Source of the DNA: Idiomarina sp. PL1-037
Lineage (GTDB): Bacteria; Pseudomonadota; Gammaproteobacteria; Enterobacterales; Alteromonadaceae
NCBI RefSeq assembly: GCF_034422975.1
Contig: NZ_CP139873.1
Location: 2,418,001 to 2,482,000, forward strand
Direction of reading: 5' to 3'
Length of the DNA stretch: 64,000 nt
In this document: piece after piece, positions 18,008 through 27,953 of the stretch
Layout of the letters: every line of letters starts with the position of its first letter
Numbering within the stretch: the stretch's first letter is position 1
Notes under the pieces: model-generated
The model's input: only the letters and a program-made list of their open reading frames with translations
The model's database searches: none
What the model was told of the DNA's origin: nothing
Position numbers and translations under genes: made by a program

Positions 18008-20281
18008 TTGCTGCAACGGTTTATTACTTCGCTAATGCTACTGCCCTTTACGGGCAGCGCGCTAGCGGCTTTACAAAATCAAGACGCACCGCAAAACATG
18101 ACTTGTACGGTGGCTCAGTCTACTGTCAATACGATTGCTGCCGTCCAGTTGCAGAAAACCGACGCCGGAACCATTGGCGTTGAGTCGCGTAGTGCAGAAA
18201 TTCTCGCCAATGAAAAAGCGTATTTTACCGGTAACGTCATCATTCAGCGTAACGGACAATGGCTGTCAACTTCAAAAGCCACGATAGACCAGCAGCGAGG
18301 CGAAATTCTCGCCTCAGACGGCATTACTTTTAATGACGGTTACTTAAGCGTTACCGGTGATTCGTTATCGCTGGACTTAAACGACGACGAGGCCAAACTC
18401 TACAACAGTGATTACCGCCTGCGAAATCATAACGCACGCGGCCATGCAGAATTACTTTCGTTGTCCCGGCAGGAAGTTTTATTGCAAGACTCAAGCTTCA
18501 CCACCTGCCCGGGCGAAACTCCCGCCTGGCAATTACGCGCAGAGCGCATTGAGATAAATGAAACCAGCGACTTCGGTGAAGCCTGGCATGCCCGGTTTGA
18601 GCTATTTGACATACCGGTACTCTACTTGCCTTATTTTAATTTTCCATTAAGTGACGCGCGTAAAACCGGTTTGCTCTACCCCACGTTTGACTCATCATCA
18701 AACAGTGGTTTTGAAGTAGAAGTACCTTACTACTTTAATATTGCGCCCAATATGGATGCAACAATAGCTCCTGTTTATATGTCTGAGCGCGGCACCATGA
18801 TGAAAGGCGAGTACCGCTATTTGTTTGAGCAAAATGCAGGGCAGTTCAATTTAGAATATTTAGGCAATGACGACACCCGCATTGCAAATAAAAAACGCTA
18901 CCTCTGGCACGTTCAGCATTCGGCACAAATAAACCAAAATTTGAGTTTTTATCTGGACGCGACCGAAATTAGTGACGACAACTATCTGAATGACTTTGGT
19001 AGTGACTTTGCAGGCCGGGCCGACACTCATTTATACCGTGTTGCTCAACTGGATTACGAGAACCAAAACTGGACCGCACAATTACGCACCGAAGACTACG
19101 AGCTTATTGGTGACTACCGCAGCCCTTACCGCACATTGCCGCAGCTTAGTATCGACTATAATACCGGCGACTTCACCGGCTTCAGCGCCAGCTTATACAA
19201 CGAACTAACCTACTTCCAGAATCAGGATCAGGGGCGCGAATACGCGACCCGCGCGCACATAGAGCCGAGCATTCAGTACCGTTTTGAAAAACCGGCTTTT
19301 GACACAGAAGCCGAACTGTCTTACCTCTATACGCGCTATTGGCAAGAAAGCCCGGATAGCGATATTACTGAAGAAGTTTCACGGACACTGCCCCGCGTCC
19401 GGGTAAGAGCCCGTTTGCATCTGGAGCGAGCCATTGAACTGGACGACAGCCAATATCGCCAAACGCTATCACCACAAATTCAGTACTTGTACGTGCCCTA
19501 TGAAAACCAACAGAACATCGGCATTTACGATACGTCGTTATTGCAGGACGATTACCACGGACTGTTCCGTAGCCGCCGCTTTTCGGGATTGGATCGTATC
19601 GCCGAGGCTAATCAGATAACTTACGGTCTCAGCAGCAGCTTATTCACTCAAAATGAACGCGAAGTGCTGCGAGCCAGTATTGGGCAAATTTACAATATTA
19701 ATGACAGTCGCACACAATTGTTTGCCAGCGATGAAGAAACCACAACCTCCAGTAATAGCGAGTGGGTTGCCGACATTAACTGGGCCGTTGATGAGAACTG
19801 GTCAATACGCAGCTCAATTCAGTACGATACGGAACTTAACAGCACCCGTAAGAGTCAGACCGCGGTAGAGTTCCGTAAAGATGAATCAAATCTGATACAG
19901 GTCAGTCACCGCACGGCAACCAACATTCTGAACAACGATATTGAACAAGTTGGAACGCAGGCAGTTTGGTCGGCAAGTTCACGCTGGCAAGTCGCATCAA
20001 ATGTCTTTTACGATCTCACACATGATCGTTTAAATGATGCTATGGTGGGCGTTCAATACAGCAGTTGTTGCTGGGCATTACGGGTTAGCGCATACAGACG
20101 CATAAACCGAGATCTTGAGCCCGCTTTTAGTGCGACTCAGATAAACGGCGAAACTCAATTTGACAATGGCATTAGTATACAATTTATTATCAGCGGTTTA
20201 GCTTCTGATAGCAGTGGTCTAATTAACATGCTTGAGAAAAGTACGTACGGTTACCGCCGTCCTTTTTATCTCAGTAACTAG
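18008..20281 (+). CDS. lptD: LPS-assembly protein LptD
   Basis: Outer-membrane beta-barrel that, with the lipoprotein LptE, inserts lipopolysaccharide into the outer leaflet. From the TTG at 18008, seven bases after GGAAG, the product has 757 residues and a normal signal peptide ending SALA at residue 20. The longer open frame from 17675 reads into the divergent amgK gene and has no signal peptide at its start. An OstA/LptA-like jellyroll (about 50-165) is followed by the barrel. Four cysteines sit where LptD needs them for its interdomain disulfides: Cys33, Cys167 and the Cys687-Cys688 pair. It leads the lptD-surA-pdxA-rsmA-apaG-apaH cluster. Confidence 0.95.
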   Translation: MLQRFITSLMLLPFTGSALAALQNQDAPQNMTCTVAQSTVNTIAAVQLQKTDAGTIGVESRSAEILANEKAYFTGNVIIQRNGQWLSTSKATIDQQRGEILASDGITFNDGYLSVTGDSLSLDLNDDEAKLYNSDYRLRNHNARGHAELLSLSRQEVLLQDSSFTTCPGETPAWQLRAERIEINETSDFGEAWHARFELFDIPVLYLPYFNFPLSDARKTGLLYPTFDSSSNSGFEVEVPYYFNIAPNMDATIAPVYMSERGTMMKGEYRYLFEQNAGQFNLEYLGNDDTRIANKKRYLWHVQHSAQINQNLSFYLDATEISDDNYLNDFGSDFAGRADTHLYRVAQLDYENQNWTAQLRTEDYELIGDYRSPYRTLPQLSIDYNTGDFTGFSASLYNELTYFQNQDQGREYATRAHIEPSIQYRFEKPAFDTEAELSYLYTRYWQESPDSDITEEVSRTLPRVRVRARLHLERAIELDDSQYRQTLSPQIQYLYVPYENQQNIGIYDTSLLQDDYHGLFRSRRFSGLDRIAEANQITYGLSSSLFTQNEREVLRASIGQIYNINDSRTQLFASDEETTTSSNSEWVADINWAVDENWSIRSSIQYDTELNSTRKSQTAVEFRKDESNLIQVSHRTATNILNNDIEQVGTQAVWSASSRWQVASNVFYDLTHDRLNDAMVGVQYSSCCWALRVSAYRRINRDLEPAFSATQINGETQFDNGISIQFIISGLASDSSGLINMLEKSTYGYRRPFYLSN

Positions 20282-20292
20282 TGGTAGGTATA

Positions 20293-21591
20293 ATGAAAAA
20301 AATTGCATCGTTTTGTTCAGCAGCTGTGCTGATTGCATCGTCTTTTTTGCTGAATAACACCGTTCAGGCTCAGCAAATTCTGGATCGCGTTGTCGTCGTA
20401 GTGGATGACGGCGTGGTACTGCAGAGCCAAATTGACCAACTTATCCAACAGGTTAAAAACGGTCAAAACTTCAACGCAAGTAATGCACCTTCAGACGAAG
20501 TTTTGGAAACTCAGGCTATAGAGCGCCTGGTTCTGCAGGAAATTCAGTTGCAAATGGCTGACCGTATGGGTATCGAAATTGACGACAATCAGTTAGAGCA
20601 AGCCATTAACGAAATTGCGAATAATCAAGACCTGACAACCGCTGAACTTCGTGAAAATATGATCAGCAGCGGTATGAGTTGGGCGGCCTACCGCGAAAAT
20701 ATTCGTAACGAACTGGTTATCCAGCAAGTTCAGCGCGCCGCCGTACAGCAACGCGTGTCTATTACGCCGCAAGAAATTAACAACCTGGTGAAACTAATAG
20801 ACAGTAACCAGGAAGTTCAGACCGAGTACCGTTTGGGACAAATTCTGATTTCTGCTGACTCAAACTCCTCACAGGCTGAGCTAGAAAAAGCCAAAGAGCG
20901 TGCTAACACCGTTCTGAGCTTACTCGATAAAGGCAACGACTTTTCTGACCTGGCGGTACGTTCGTCTTCAGGTTCTGCCGCCCTTGACGGCGGCGACATG
21001 GGCTGGATGACCGTTAACAGTATGCCGACCTTATTTGCTGAAGCTGTAGATGGGAAGTCTGTAGGTGACGTTGTTGGCCCAATCCGCAGCGGTATCGGCT
21101 TTCATATTTTGAAAGTACAGGACAAGCGCGGAGAGCAGACTGTCGAAGTTCAGGAAGTTAAAGCACGTCACATTCTGATCAAGCCTTCCGTTATTTTGTC
21201 GGACAACAAAGCAAAAGAAATGCTGGCTCAGTATCGTCAGCAAATAGCAAGTGGTGAGAAGACCTTTGAAGAACTGGCGCGCGAGCACTCGTCTGACCCC
21301 GGTTCAGCTTCTCGCGGTGGCGATTTAGGCTGGGCTCGTCCTGATAAATATGCGCCGGAGTTCAAGCAAAAAGTAGAAAACATTGAACAAGGCACAATAA
21401 GTGAACCGTTCAGCACACAGTTTGGCTGGCACATTGTTGAAGTGACCGATCGCAGAACGCTGGATGCAACCGAAGAAAATAAGCAAGAACGCGCATATCA
21501 AATGCTGTTTAGCCGTAAGTTCCGGGAAGAGCTCGATAACTGGCAGCAAGAAATTCGCGACCAAGCCTTTATCAGAAGAGTTGCTGAGTGA
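20293..21591 (+). CDS. surA: Periplasmic chaperone / peptidyl-prolyl isomerase SurA
   Basis: Chaperone for outer-membrane proteins, including LptD, in the periplasm. From ATG 20293 (AGG six bases ahead) it has 432 residues (E. coli 428); a GTG at 20281 overlaps the lptD stop codon but is less likely. A signal peptide ends near QAQQ at about residue 28. The N-terminal SurA domain (VVVVDDGVVLQSQIDQL onwards) is followed by two parvulin domains, with the hallmarks DGGDMGWM and IRSGIGFHILKV in the first and ARHILIKPS and GGDLGWA in the second. pdxA overlaps the stop codon. Confidence 0.97.
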   Translation: MKKIASFCSAAVLIASSFLLNNTVQAQQILDRVVVVVDDGVVLQSQIDQLIQQVKNGQNFNASNAPSDEVLETQAIERLVLQEIQLQMADRMGIEIDDNQLEQAINEIANNQDLTTAELRENMISSGMSWAAYRENIRNELVIQQVQRAAVQQRVSITPQEINNLVKLIDSNQEVQTEYRLGQILISADSNSSQAELEKAKERANTVLSLLDKGNDFSDLAVRSSSGSAALDGGDMGWMTVNSMPTLFAEAVDGKSVGDVVGPIRSGIGFHILKVQDKRGEQTVEVQEVKARHILIKPSVILSDNKAKEMLAQYRQQIASGEKTFEELAREHSSDPGSASRGGDLGWARPDKYAPEFKQKVENIEQGTISEPFSTQFGWHIVEVTDRRTLDATEENKQERAYQMLFSRKFREELDNWQQEIRDQAFIRRVAE

Positions 21592-22580
21592 GTATACCAA
21601 CCCTTGTATTCACACCGGGTGAGCCGGCAGGTATTGGCCCGGATTTGATTATAAAAATAGCACAGCAGCCCTGGTTGGCTGCTGTCGTTGTCTGTGCAGA
21701 TAAGAATTTATTAAAACAACGTGCTGAGCAACTAGGTCTTCCTATTACTTTGCACAAGTACAAAAAGGGTGAAGAGCTACCGCAACATGAACCAGGCCAC
21801 CTTTGGGTAGAGCATATTCCGGTGTGTGACGAAGTGACTCCGGGCGAATTATGCACTGCCAATGGTCATTATGTCGTTGATTGCCTGAAAAGAGCCTCTG
21901 ACGGTAATCTTTCAGGCGAGTTTGATGCCATTGTTACAGGGCCTGTACATAAGGGTGTGATTAATCAAGCCGGCGTGGCGTTCTCAGGACATACTGAATT
22001 TTTAGCCCATGAAGCGAACTGCAACGATGTGGTTATGATGCTAGCCACAGAAGGCCTGCGCGTGGCTCTGGTCACGACTCATATTCCGCTGGCGTACGTG
22101 GCAAAAGCCGTTACCGCCGAGCGTCTGACAAACATTATTACCATACTGCATAACGACCTGACCAAGAAGTTCGGCGAGTCATCGCCCAAAATATTGGTTT
22201 GCGGATTAAACCCTCATGCGGGCGAATCGGGTCATTTAGGCCGGGAAGAGATAGAGATTATTACTCCTGCTCTGGAACAACTTAAACAGCAGGGCATGAA
22301 CTTGCACGGCCCGTACCCCGCAGATACCATTTTTCAGCCAAAGTACCTTGAAGATGCCAGTGCGGTGGTTGCTATGTATCACGATCAGGGCCTTCCGGTA
22401 TTAAAATATAAAGGTTTCGGTCAGGCGGTAAACATTACACTCGGGTTACCTTATATCCGAACCTCTGTTGATCATGGTACAGCGCTTGAGTTGGCCGGAT
22501 CTGGCAAGATTAACGACGGTAGTTGCCGCCTGGCAATGCAAACCGCTATAGATATGGCAAGAGCAGCGTATTATGAATAA
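21588..22580 (+). CDS. pdxA: 4-hydroxythreonine-4-phosphate dehydrogenase
   Basis: NAD- and divalent-metal-dependent enzyme of the DXP-independent PLP branch, oxidising 4-phosphohydroxy-L-threonine; it is downstream of Epd in the pathway. The 330 residues start at GTG 21588, which overlaps the surA stop codon (GTGA). Family signatures include FTPGEPAGIGPDL near the N-terminus, SGHTEFLA and MYHDQGLPVLK with metal-ligand histidines, and VDHGTALELAGSG at the C-terminus. Its 3' end overlaps rsmA by 8 bases. Confidence 0.97.
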   Translation: MSIPTLVFTPGEPAGIGPDLIIKIAQQPWLAAVVVCADKNLLKQRAEQLGLPITLHKYKKGEELPQHEPGHLWVEHIPVCDEVTPGELCTANGHYVVDCLKRASDGNLSGEFDAIVTGPVHKGVINQAGVAFSGHTEFLAHEANCNDVVMMLATEGLRVALVTTHIPLAYVAKAVTAERLTNIITILHNDLTKKFGESSPKILVCGLNPHAGESGHLGREEIEIITPALEQLKQQGMNLHGPYPADTIFQPKYLEDASAVVAMYHDQGLPVLKYKGFGQAVNITLGLPYIRTSVDHGTALELAGSGKINDGSCRLAMQTAIDMARAAYYE

Positions 22581-23439
22581 AAACCAAGGTGGGAGTAAGC
22601 ACCAAAGCGGAAGTAAAACCCACTTGGGTCACCGGGCGCGTAAACGGTTTGGCCAAAACTTCCTGAATGACGAATACATTATTGAGCAAATTGTTGATGC
22701 TATTAACCCTCAACCGGGTGAAAACCTGATTGAAATTGGCCCGGGGTTAGCGGCATTAACTGAACCGACAGTAGATCGCAGTGGTCATTTAAAAGTTATC
22801 GAAATAGACCGTGACCTGGTTGAACGACTGCAGCATCACCCTTTTTTAAGTCCAAAACTGGAAGTGATTCAAGCTGACGCGTTAAGCATCGACTTTAGCC
22901 AGTTTGCCGAAGAGAGTCCGGCAAGGGTGTTCGGCAACCTGCCCTATAACATTTCTACGCCACTCATTTTTCATCTGTTAAAGTTTGCCGCCGATGTAAA
23001 AGACATGCACTTTATGCTGCAAAAAGAAGTGGTTGATCGCTTGGCAGCAGAGCCCGGCTCAAAGAGTTACGGCCGAATCAGCGTTGGCGTGCAACAAGCC
23101 TGCAAGGTCACTCCCGTGGTTGCAGTTCCGCCATCGGCGTTTACGCCGCCGCCGAAGGTAGAGTCGTCAGTAGTTCGGTTAGAACCCTACGCCGAAAGCC
23201 CTCATCCAGTTAAAGATAAAGCGCAACTTCATAGCTTATGTTTGACAGCCTTTAATCAACGCCGTAAAACAATAAGAAACAACCTTAAACAGTTGGTTCC
23301 TGCAGAGCAGCTCGAAGCCCTTGGCATTGACCCGGGCGCAAGACCGGAGACACTCTCTGTAGACGATTACTGCAGGATATCCGACTGGCTCACTGAACAC
23401 TCGCTCACAAAACACGCGGAAAAGAATGACAGTCAGTAA
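22573..23439 (+). CDS. rsmA: 16S rRNA (adenine1518-N6/adenine1519-N6)-dimethyltransferase
   Basis: KsgA, which dimethylates A1518 and A1519 near the 3' end of 16S rRNA and acts as a late 30S assembly check. The 288 residues contain RKRFGQNFLND (24-34), the SAM-binding LIEIGPGLAALT (from about 53) and the catalytic NLPYNIST motif. The first 20 residues are Gly, Ser, Lys and His-rich and longer than in E. coli (273 residues), so the true start could be slightly internal. It overlaps pdxA by 8 bases and apaG by 14, indicating tight coupling. Confidence 0.97.
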   Translation: MNKNQGGSKHQSGSKTHLGHRARKRFGQNFLNDEYIIEQIVDAINPQPGENLIEIGPGLAALTEPTVDRSGHLKVIEIDRDLVERLQHHPFLSPKLEVIQADALSIDFSQFAEESPARVFGNLPYNISTPLIFHLLKFAADVKDMHFMLQKEVVDRLAAEPGSKSYGRISVGVQQACKVTPVVAVPPSAFTPPPKVESSVVRLEPYAESPHPVKDKAQLHSLCLTAFNQRRKTIRNNLKQLVPAEQLEALGIDPGARPETLSVDDYCRISDWLTEHSLTKHAEKNDSQ

Positions 23440-23800
23440 CATTACAGTAGAGGTTAAAACACAATATTTAGCGGCGCAGTCAAGCCCTGATGACGGACAA
23501 TATGTGTTTTCTTACACCATCACCATAACCAATGAGTCCAGCCAGGTAGTGCAGCTACTTGCCCGCGAATGGCGCATTACCGATGCCGACAATAAGATTA
23601 CCCGGGTGGCCGGTGATGGCGTTGTAGGACAACAGCCTAAGCTCGCTGCCGGTGAATCGTTCAGTTATACCAGCGGCACCGTTCTGGCTACGCCTATTGG
23701 CACTATGGAAGGCCATTACCTGATGATAGATGAACACGGCTCGCAGTTTAAAGCGCCGATTCCATCGTTCCGTCTGGCCATCCCTAATATTATTCATTAA
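23426..23800 (+). CDS. apaG: ApaG protein
   Basis: Small all-beta, fibronectin-III-like protein of unknown biochemical role; E. coli apaG affects cobalt and magnesium phenotypes. The 124 residues show the family blocks YTITITNES, REWRITDA, VVGQQPKLAAGESF and GTMEGHYLM. The ATG overlaps the end of rsmA by 14 bases, and apaH follows 2 bases after the stop. No signal peptide, so cytosolic. Confidence 0.95.
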   Translation: MTVSNITVEVKTQYLAAQSSPDDGQYVFSYTITITNESSQVVQLLAREWRITDADNKITRVAGDGVVGQQPKLAAGESFSYTSGTVLATPIGTMEGHYLMIDEHGSQFKAPIPSFRLAIPNIIH

Positions 23801-23802
23801 TT

Positions 23803-24621
23803 ATGAACAATTACGTTGTCGGTGATATTCAGGGCTGCTTCCGCGAACTTGAAGCTCTGCTTACCCAGGTTAGCTTTAACCCTGCAGACGACTCTTTATG
23901 GTGTGTCGGTGATATTGTCGCGCGTGGCCCCGACTCGCGCGATGCGTTACGCTTTTTCTACGAAAACAGTAACTCAGTACACACCGTATTAGGTAATCAC
24001 GATTTAAACTTAATGGCAGTGTTGCTGGGTTACCGGCAGCCTAACCCAAAAGACAAACTCAATGCGCTATTAGAAGACAGTGACCGCTATGACTGGTTAG
24101 AGTGGCTTCGCCACCAACCCTTGATGCATCAATTAAGCGGGCTGAATACAGTAATAGCTCACGCCGGTATTTACCCATGGTGGACAATCGAGCAAGCCAG
24201 CCAATGCGCGCAGGAAGTCACAAAAACTCTTACTGGCAATGAGTTTGAAAACTTTATGCAGCAATTATTTGGCAACTCCCCGATAAAATGGGACTCAAGT
24301 CTGCAAGGTTTTGACCGATACCGTTTTATAGTGAACGCGTTTACCCGAATGCGTTACTGTAACGCGAAAGGTGAACTGGATTTGTCTCAAAAAGATAATC
24401 CATATGAACGCTCGTCGCAGGATTCGTATATGCCATGGTTTAACTTTTGGCCAGAATCCGATAATCGAGTATTATTCGGGCATTGGGCTGCGCTAATGGG
24501 CGAGACCCGGCGCGAGGATGTGATAGCGCTGGATACTGGCTGTGTCTGGAGCCAGTACATGACGTTATATAGCGTTGAGAATAAAACCTTCTTTCACGAA
24601 CCGGCTTTAACCGGAAAGTGA
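23803..24621 (+). CDS. apaH: Bis(5'-nucleosyl)-tetraphosphatase, symmetrical
   Basis: Hydrolyses Ap4A to two ADP and can also remove Np4 caps from RNA 5' ends in E. coli. The 272-residue protein has the PPP metallophosphatase motifs GDIQGC (8-13), GDIVARGP, GNHD and an HAG motif (IAHAGIYP). In the first motif Gln replaces the usual His of GDxHG; I recall the same Gln in Pseudomonas ApaH, so this is a lineage variant and not damage. C-terminal FGHWA and DTGCVW are also conserved. It is the last gene of the lptD cluster. Confidence 0.95.
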   Translation: MNNYVVGDIQGCFRELEALLTQVSFNPADDSLWCVGDIVARGPDSRDALRFFYENSNSVHTVLGNHDLNLMAVLLGYRQPNPKDKLNALLEDSDRYDWLEWLRHQPLMHQLSGLNTVIAHAGIYPWWTIEQASQCAQEVTKTLTGNEFENFMQQLFGNSPIKWDSSLQGFDRYRFIVNAFTRMRYCNAKGELDLSQKDNPYERSSQDSYMPWFNFWPESDNRVLFGHWAALMGETRREDVIALDTGCVWSQYMTLYSVENKTFFHEPALTGK

Positions 24622-24654
24622 TAACAAAAATTATGCAGTGCTGAGGAAAGTTAC

Positions 24655-26655
24655 ATGAAAATTACTGTTGCCATGCGAGTTATCGGTGGTTTTGCCATCA
24701 TTACTTTGCTGTTACTCATCATTAGCTTAAGCTCGTTGTTTAATATCAACAGCATAGGTTCATCGGTTGATAAACTCAACGATGAAGCGGTACCGGCACT
24801 GAATCAAGTCTCGGCTATAAAAGTTGATATTCTCGAGCTGGGTACAGTTCAGTTAGAAACATTTTACGACGAAACTTTAGAGCAGGTTGAGGCTCACAAA
24901 AAAGAGTTCGACGAATCTAACGAGCTGCTTTTCTCCTCTCTTGAGAAACTCAAGGAGCTTATTCAGGGTAACGGTCAGAGCGGCCAGATTAACGAGCTGG
25001 AGAAAGACGCGCGCCAGTACATTAGTCTGATAGAGCGCCTCTTTAATCAGCACAGCGAATACTTGGAATTGCAAAATGTTACGGCTTCGCAGTTGGATGA
25101 AATTGCATTCAATATCGATGATGCTGCTATCATGCTGCTGGATACGATGGACGCCTCTAACAACGAAGTGATCTCCCGTGAAGCCAGTAATATCGAATCG
25201 TCACTGTCCAGTCTCATCACTTTAATGTATGACCTGAACAAAGCGAATAAATTAGACAGTGCTCAAATCATTCGCAGCGAAATCGATATTAACATTAACA
25301 GTATCCGCCCTCGCCTTAAAGCTTTAGACAACGAAGCAACAGGTGGCTCAGCAGCCATGGTCGATGATGCAATTGCAAAAGTTCGCGATGCGCTCGATAG
25401 CCTTCAGGGTTCAGGCTCCTATCCGGATAATGTCATTCGCCGCCAACAGCTTCGTGTGGACTCAAAAGACTCCCTGGATAAATCAGAAATTCAACTGAAT
25501 AAACTGATGTCTGAGACTGATCGTCTGCAAGCTGCGGTTCGTGGAATAGCAGACAACACTCGTGTTTCAGTAACAGACTCTATTTCTACCAGTAGCTGGC
25601 TCAATAGCATCATCACCATTATTTCTATTGCTCTGGCTGTGCTTATTTCATGGTACACGGTACGTAGTATCAGCCGTCCATTGTCACGCGTTAACCACAT
25701 GCTGAACATTATGGCGGATGGTAACTTAACCGAGCGTGTTGACTATAACGCTCAGGACGAATTTGGCGAGCTCGCCTCAAACACCAATAAATTGACCGGT
25801 AATTTACGTAAGCTGATTGAAGGTATTGCAAACCGAGCAACTCAGTTAGCTACAGCCGCTGAGCAGTCGTCCAACGTGTCCGACGAAACAACTAACTCCA
25901 TTGACGAACAACGTCGTCAAATTGAGCAGGTTGCCACGGCAACCCAGGAGATGAACAGTACTGCCAGCGAAATGGCAGACGGTGCAGACCAAGCCTTAAG
26001 CGAAATTCAGCACTCAGATGATGAAGCAAAACGCGTTCGTCAAATTTCAGACAAGAACCGTGCGACTATCGAAAGCCTGGCAAAAGAAATTAAGGGCGCA
26101 TCAGAAGTTATCGATCAGCTGTCAGAAAACAGTAAAAACATTGGTGGTATTCTGGATGTTATTCGCGGTATCGCCGACCAGACTAACTTGCTTGCACTAA
26201 ACGCAGCCATTGAAGCGGCTCGCGCCGGTGAGCAAGGCCGAGGATTTGCGGTTGTCGCAGATGAGGTTCGTACTCTGGCCAGTCGCACTCAAGAGTCTAC
26301 TGAAGAAATTCAGGACATGATTGAGAGCCTGCAGAATGACTCTCAGCGAGCAGTTACCGTAATGAACAAAGGCCGCGAGCAAGCTGAACTCAGTGTGCAG
26401 CAGTCCGATGAGGCAGCTCAGGCCCTTCAATCTATTACTGAGTCAGTGCATCAGGCATCTGACAGCAGTAATCATATTGCCAATGCGGCGAAAGAGCAAA
26501 GCAGTACAGCGCACGACATCAGTGAACGTCTCGAGTCTATTGTTTCCATTGCCGAACAAACAGCCTCTGGTTCCAAACAAACGGCTCAGGCCTCTAACGA
26601 AGTCGCGAAGCTGGCCGATGAACTTCAGGACTCAATTAAGAGCTTCAGAGTCTAA
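24655..26655 (+). CDS. Methyl-accepting chemotaxis protein
   Basis: Transmembrane chemoreceptor of 666 residues. TM1 spans about 8-29 and TM2 about 315-337, flanking a large helical periplasmic sensor domain (about 30-314) whose ligand I cannot name. A HAMP domain (about 338-390, SISRPLSRV to GELA) leads into the signalling coiled coil, whose tip at about 505-535 has the invariant GIADQTNLLALNAAIEAARA. There is no C-terminal NWETF-like CheR tether. It has its own gene unit, starting 33 bases after apaH with GAGGAAAG before the ATG, and it ends at a strong terminator. Confidence 0.93.
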   Translation: MKITVAMRVIGGFAIITLLLLIISLSSLFNINSIGSSVDKLNDEAVPALNQVSAIKVDILELGTVQLETFYDETLEQVEAHKKEFDESNELLFSSLEKLKELIQGNGQSGQINELEKDARQYISLIERLFNQHSEYLELQNVTASQLDEIAFNIDDAAIMLLDTMDASNNEVISREASNIESSLSSLITLMYDLNKANKLDSAQIIRSEIDININSIRPRLKALDNEATGGSAAMVDDAIAKVRDALDSLQGSGSYPDNVIRRQQLRVDSKDSLDKSEIQLNKLMSETDRLQAAVRGIADNTRVSVTDSISTSSWLNSIITIISIALAVLISWYTVRSISRPLSRVNHMLNIMADGNLTERVDYNAQDEFGELASNTNKLTGNLRKLIEGIANRATQLATAAEQSSNVSDETTNSIDEQRRQIEQVATATQEMNSTASEMADGADQALSEIQHSDDEAKRVRQISDKNRATIESLAKEIKGASEVIDQLSENSKNIGGILDVIRGIADQTNLLALNAAIEAARAGEQGRGFAVVADEVRTLASRTQESTEEIQDMIESLQNDSQRAVTVMNKGREQAELSVQQSDEAAQALQSITESVHQASDSSNHIANAAKEQSSTAHDISERLESIVSIAEQTASGSKQTAQASNEVAKLADELQDSIKSFRV

Positions 26656-26682
26656 AATAAAACCTCTAAGATGTAGAAGCGA

Positions 26683-26709
26683 AAAAGGCGCCCTTGAAAG
26701 GCGCCTTTT
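26683..26709. terminator. Bidirectional intrinsic terminator between the MCP gene and tyrS
   Basis: A perfect 10-bp stem, AAAAGGCGCC with GGCGCCTTTT, closes a 7-base loop (26693-26699). It has T-runs on both strands, so it can end the MCP transcript (plus) and the tyrS transcript (minus). Confidence 0.9.
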
Positions 26710-26747
26710 ACTATTTCACGGCTTTATTACCTCAACAGTTCCCGCTC

Positions 26748-27953
26748 TTATACCGTTAAACTAATTTTAGCGAAGCGACGTTTACCCACCTGATAAACTC
26801 CGGAATCCTTTTCTGTGCAAAGGTAACGCGAGTCACTGAATTTCTCGCCATCCACTTTAACGGCATTTTGTTTTATCATTCTTAACGCTTCGGAGGTGGA
26901 TTCAACCAAGCCCGCTTCTTTTAGCACATTACTTATTGCCATTCCCTCCGTCCCAACTTGTACCGTCTTTTCCGGTATGTCGTCCGGTAAAGCGTTTTTC
27001 TGGAAGCGTCGAATAAAATCTTGTTCGGCTTTCTCTGCATCCTCTTCCGAGTGGAAACGAGCAATTATCTCTTTTGCGAGCAAAACTTTCACATCGCGCG
27101 GATTTTTTCCGTCGGTTACAGCGGCTTTTAATTCATCAATTTCGGTAATGGAACGGAAGCTGAGTAACTGGAAATAACGCCACATAAGCTCGTCTGACAC
27201 CGACATGATTTTACCAAACATGTCATTCGCCGGTTCAGTAATTCCAATGTAGTTGTTTAATGACTTCGACATTTTCTGCACACCGTCCAGCCCTTCCAGC
27301 AACGGTGTCATAATGACAGTTTGTGGGCGCTGGCCTTCTTCTTTTTGCAGTTCACGGCCCATTAGCAGGTTAAAACGCTGGTCTGTTCCGCCCAGCTCAA
27401 CGTCGGCTTTTAATTCAACCGAGTCCCAGCCCTGAACTAACGGGTACAAAAATTCATGAATGGCTATCGATTGATTGTTCTGATAGCGCTTTTTAAAGTC
27501 ATCACGTTCTAACATACGGGCCACGGTCTGCCGTGCAGCCAGTTTAATCATGTCGGCCGCCCCCATTTTCGACATCCATTCAGAGTTAAAACGTATTTCG
27601 GTTTTTGCCGGGTCGAGAATTTTGAAAACCTGTTCTTTATAAGTTTCAGCGTTAGCAATAACCTGTTCGGTGGTCAGCGGCTTTCTGGTGACATTTTTGC
27701 CGGTAGGGTCACCTATCATGCCGGTGAAATCTCCTATCAGGAAAACCACTTTGTGGCCAAAATCCTGAAATACTCTCAGCTTATTAATTAAAACAGTGTG
27801 GCCCAAGTGTAAATCGGGTGCAGTTGGGTCAAAGCCAGCTTTCACTATCAGCGGCTTACCACTGGCTAACTTCTCAGCCAGTTCCTGCTCGAGCAAAACT
27901 TCTTCGGCACCGCGAGTAATCTCGGCAATAGCTTCCGCCACTTCGGTTTTCAT
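26748..27953 (-). CDS. tyrS: Tyrosyl-tRNA synthetase
   Basis: Class I synthetase that charges tRNA-Tyr. I start it at ATG 27953, six bases after GGAG; a TTG at 27965 is less favoured. This gives 401 residues. The HIGH-type motif is HLGHT in AGFDPTAPDLHLGHT, and the KMSKS motif is intact (GVQKMSKSLNN). The C-terminal ~65 residues form an S4-like RNA-binding domain. Residues such as FLIGDFTGMIGDPTG mark the TyrZ-like subtype seen in Pseudomonas and Vibrio rather than the E. coli TyrS type. It is divergent from the MepM-like gene, a neighbourhood shared with Pseudomonas (tyrS, M23 peptidase, anmK, erpA). Confidence 0.96.
   Translation of the reverse strand: MKTEVAEAIAEITRGAEEVLLEQELAEKLASGKPLIVKAGFDPTAPDLHLGHTVLINKLRVFQDFGHKVVFLIGDFTGMIGDPTGKNVTRKPLTTEQVIANAETYKEQVFKILDPAKTEIRFNSEWMSKMGAADMIKLAARQTVARMLERDDFKKRYQNNQSIAIHEFLYPLVQGWDSVELKADVELGGTDQRFNLLMGRELQKEEGQRPQTVIMTPLLEGLDGVQKMSKSLNNYIGITEPANDMFGKIMSVSDELMWRYFQLLSFRSITEIDELKAAVTDGKNPRDVKVLLAKEIIARFHSEEDAEKAEQDFIRRFQKNALPDDIPEKTVQVGTEGMAISNVLKEAGLVESTSEALRMIKQNAVKVDGEKFSDSRYLCTEKDSGVYQVGKRRFAKISLTV

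Noticed and set aside
24178..24621. ApaH as an inactive enzyme because of the His-to-Gln change
   Set aside because: Other metallophosphatase motifs are intact and I recall the same Gln in functional relatives.
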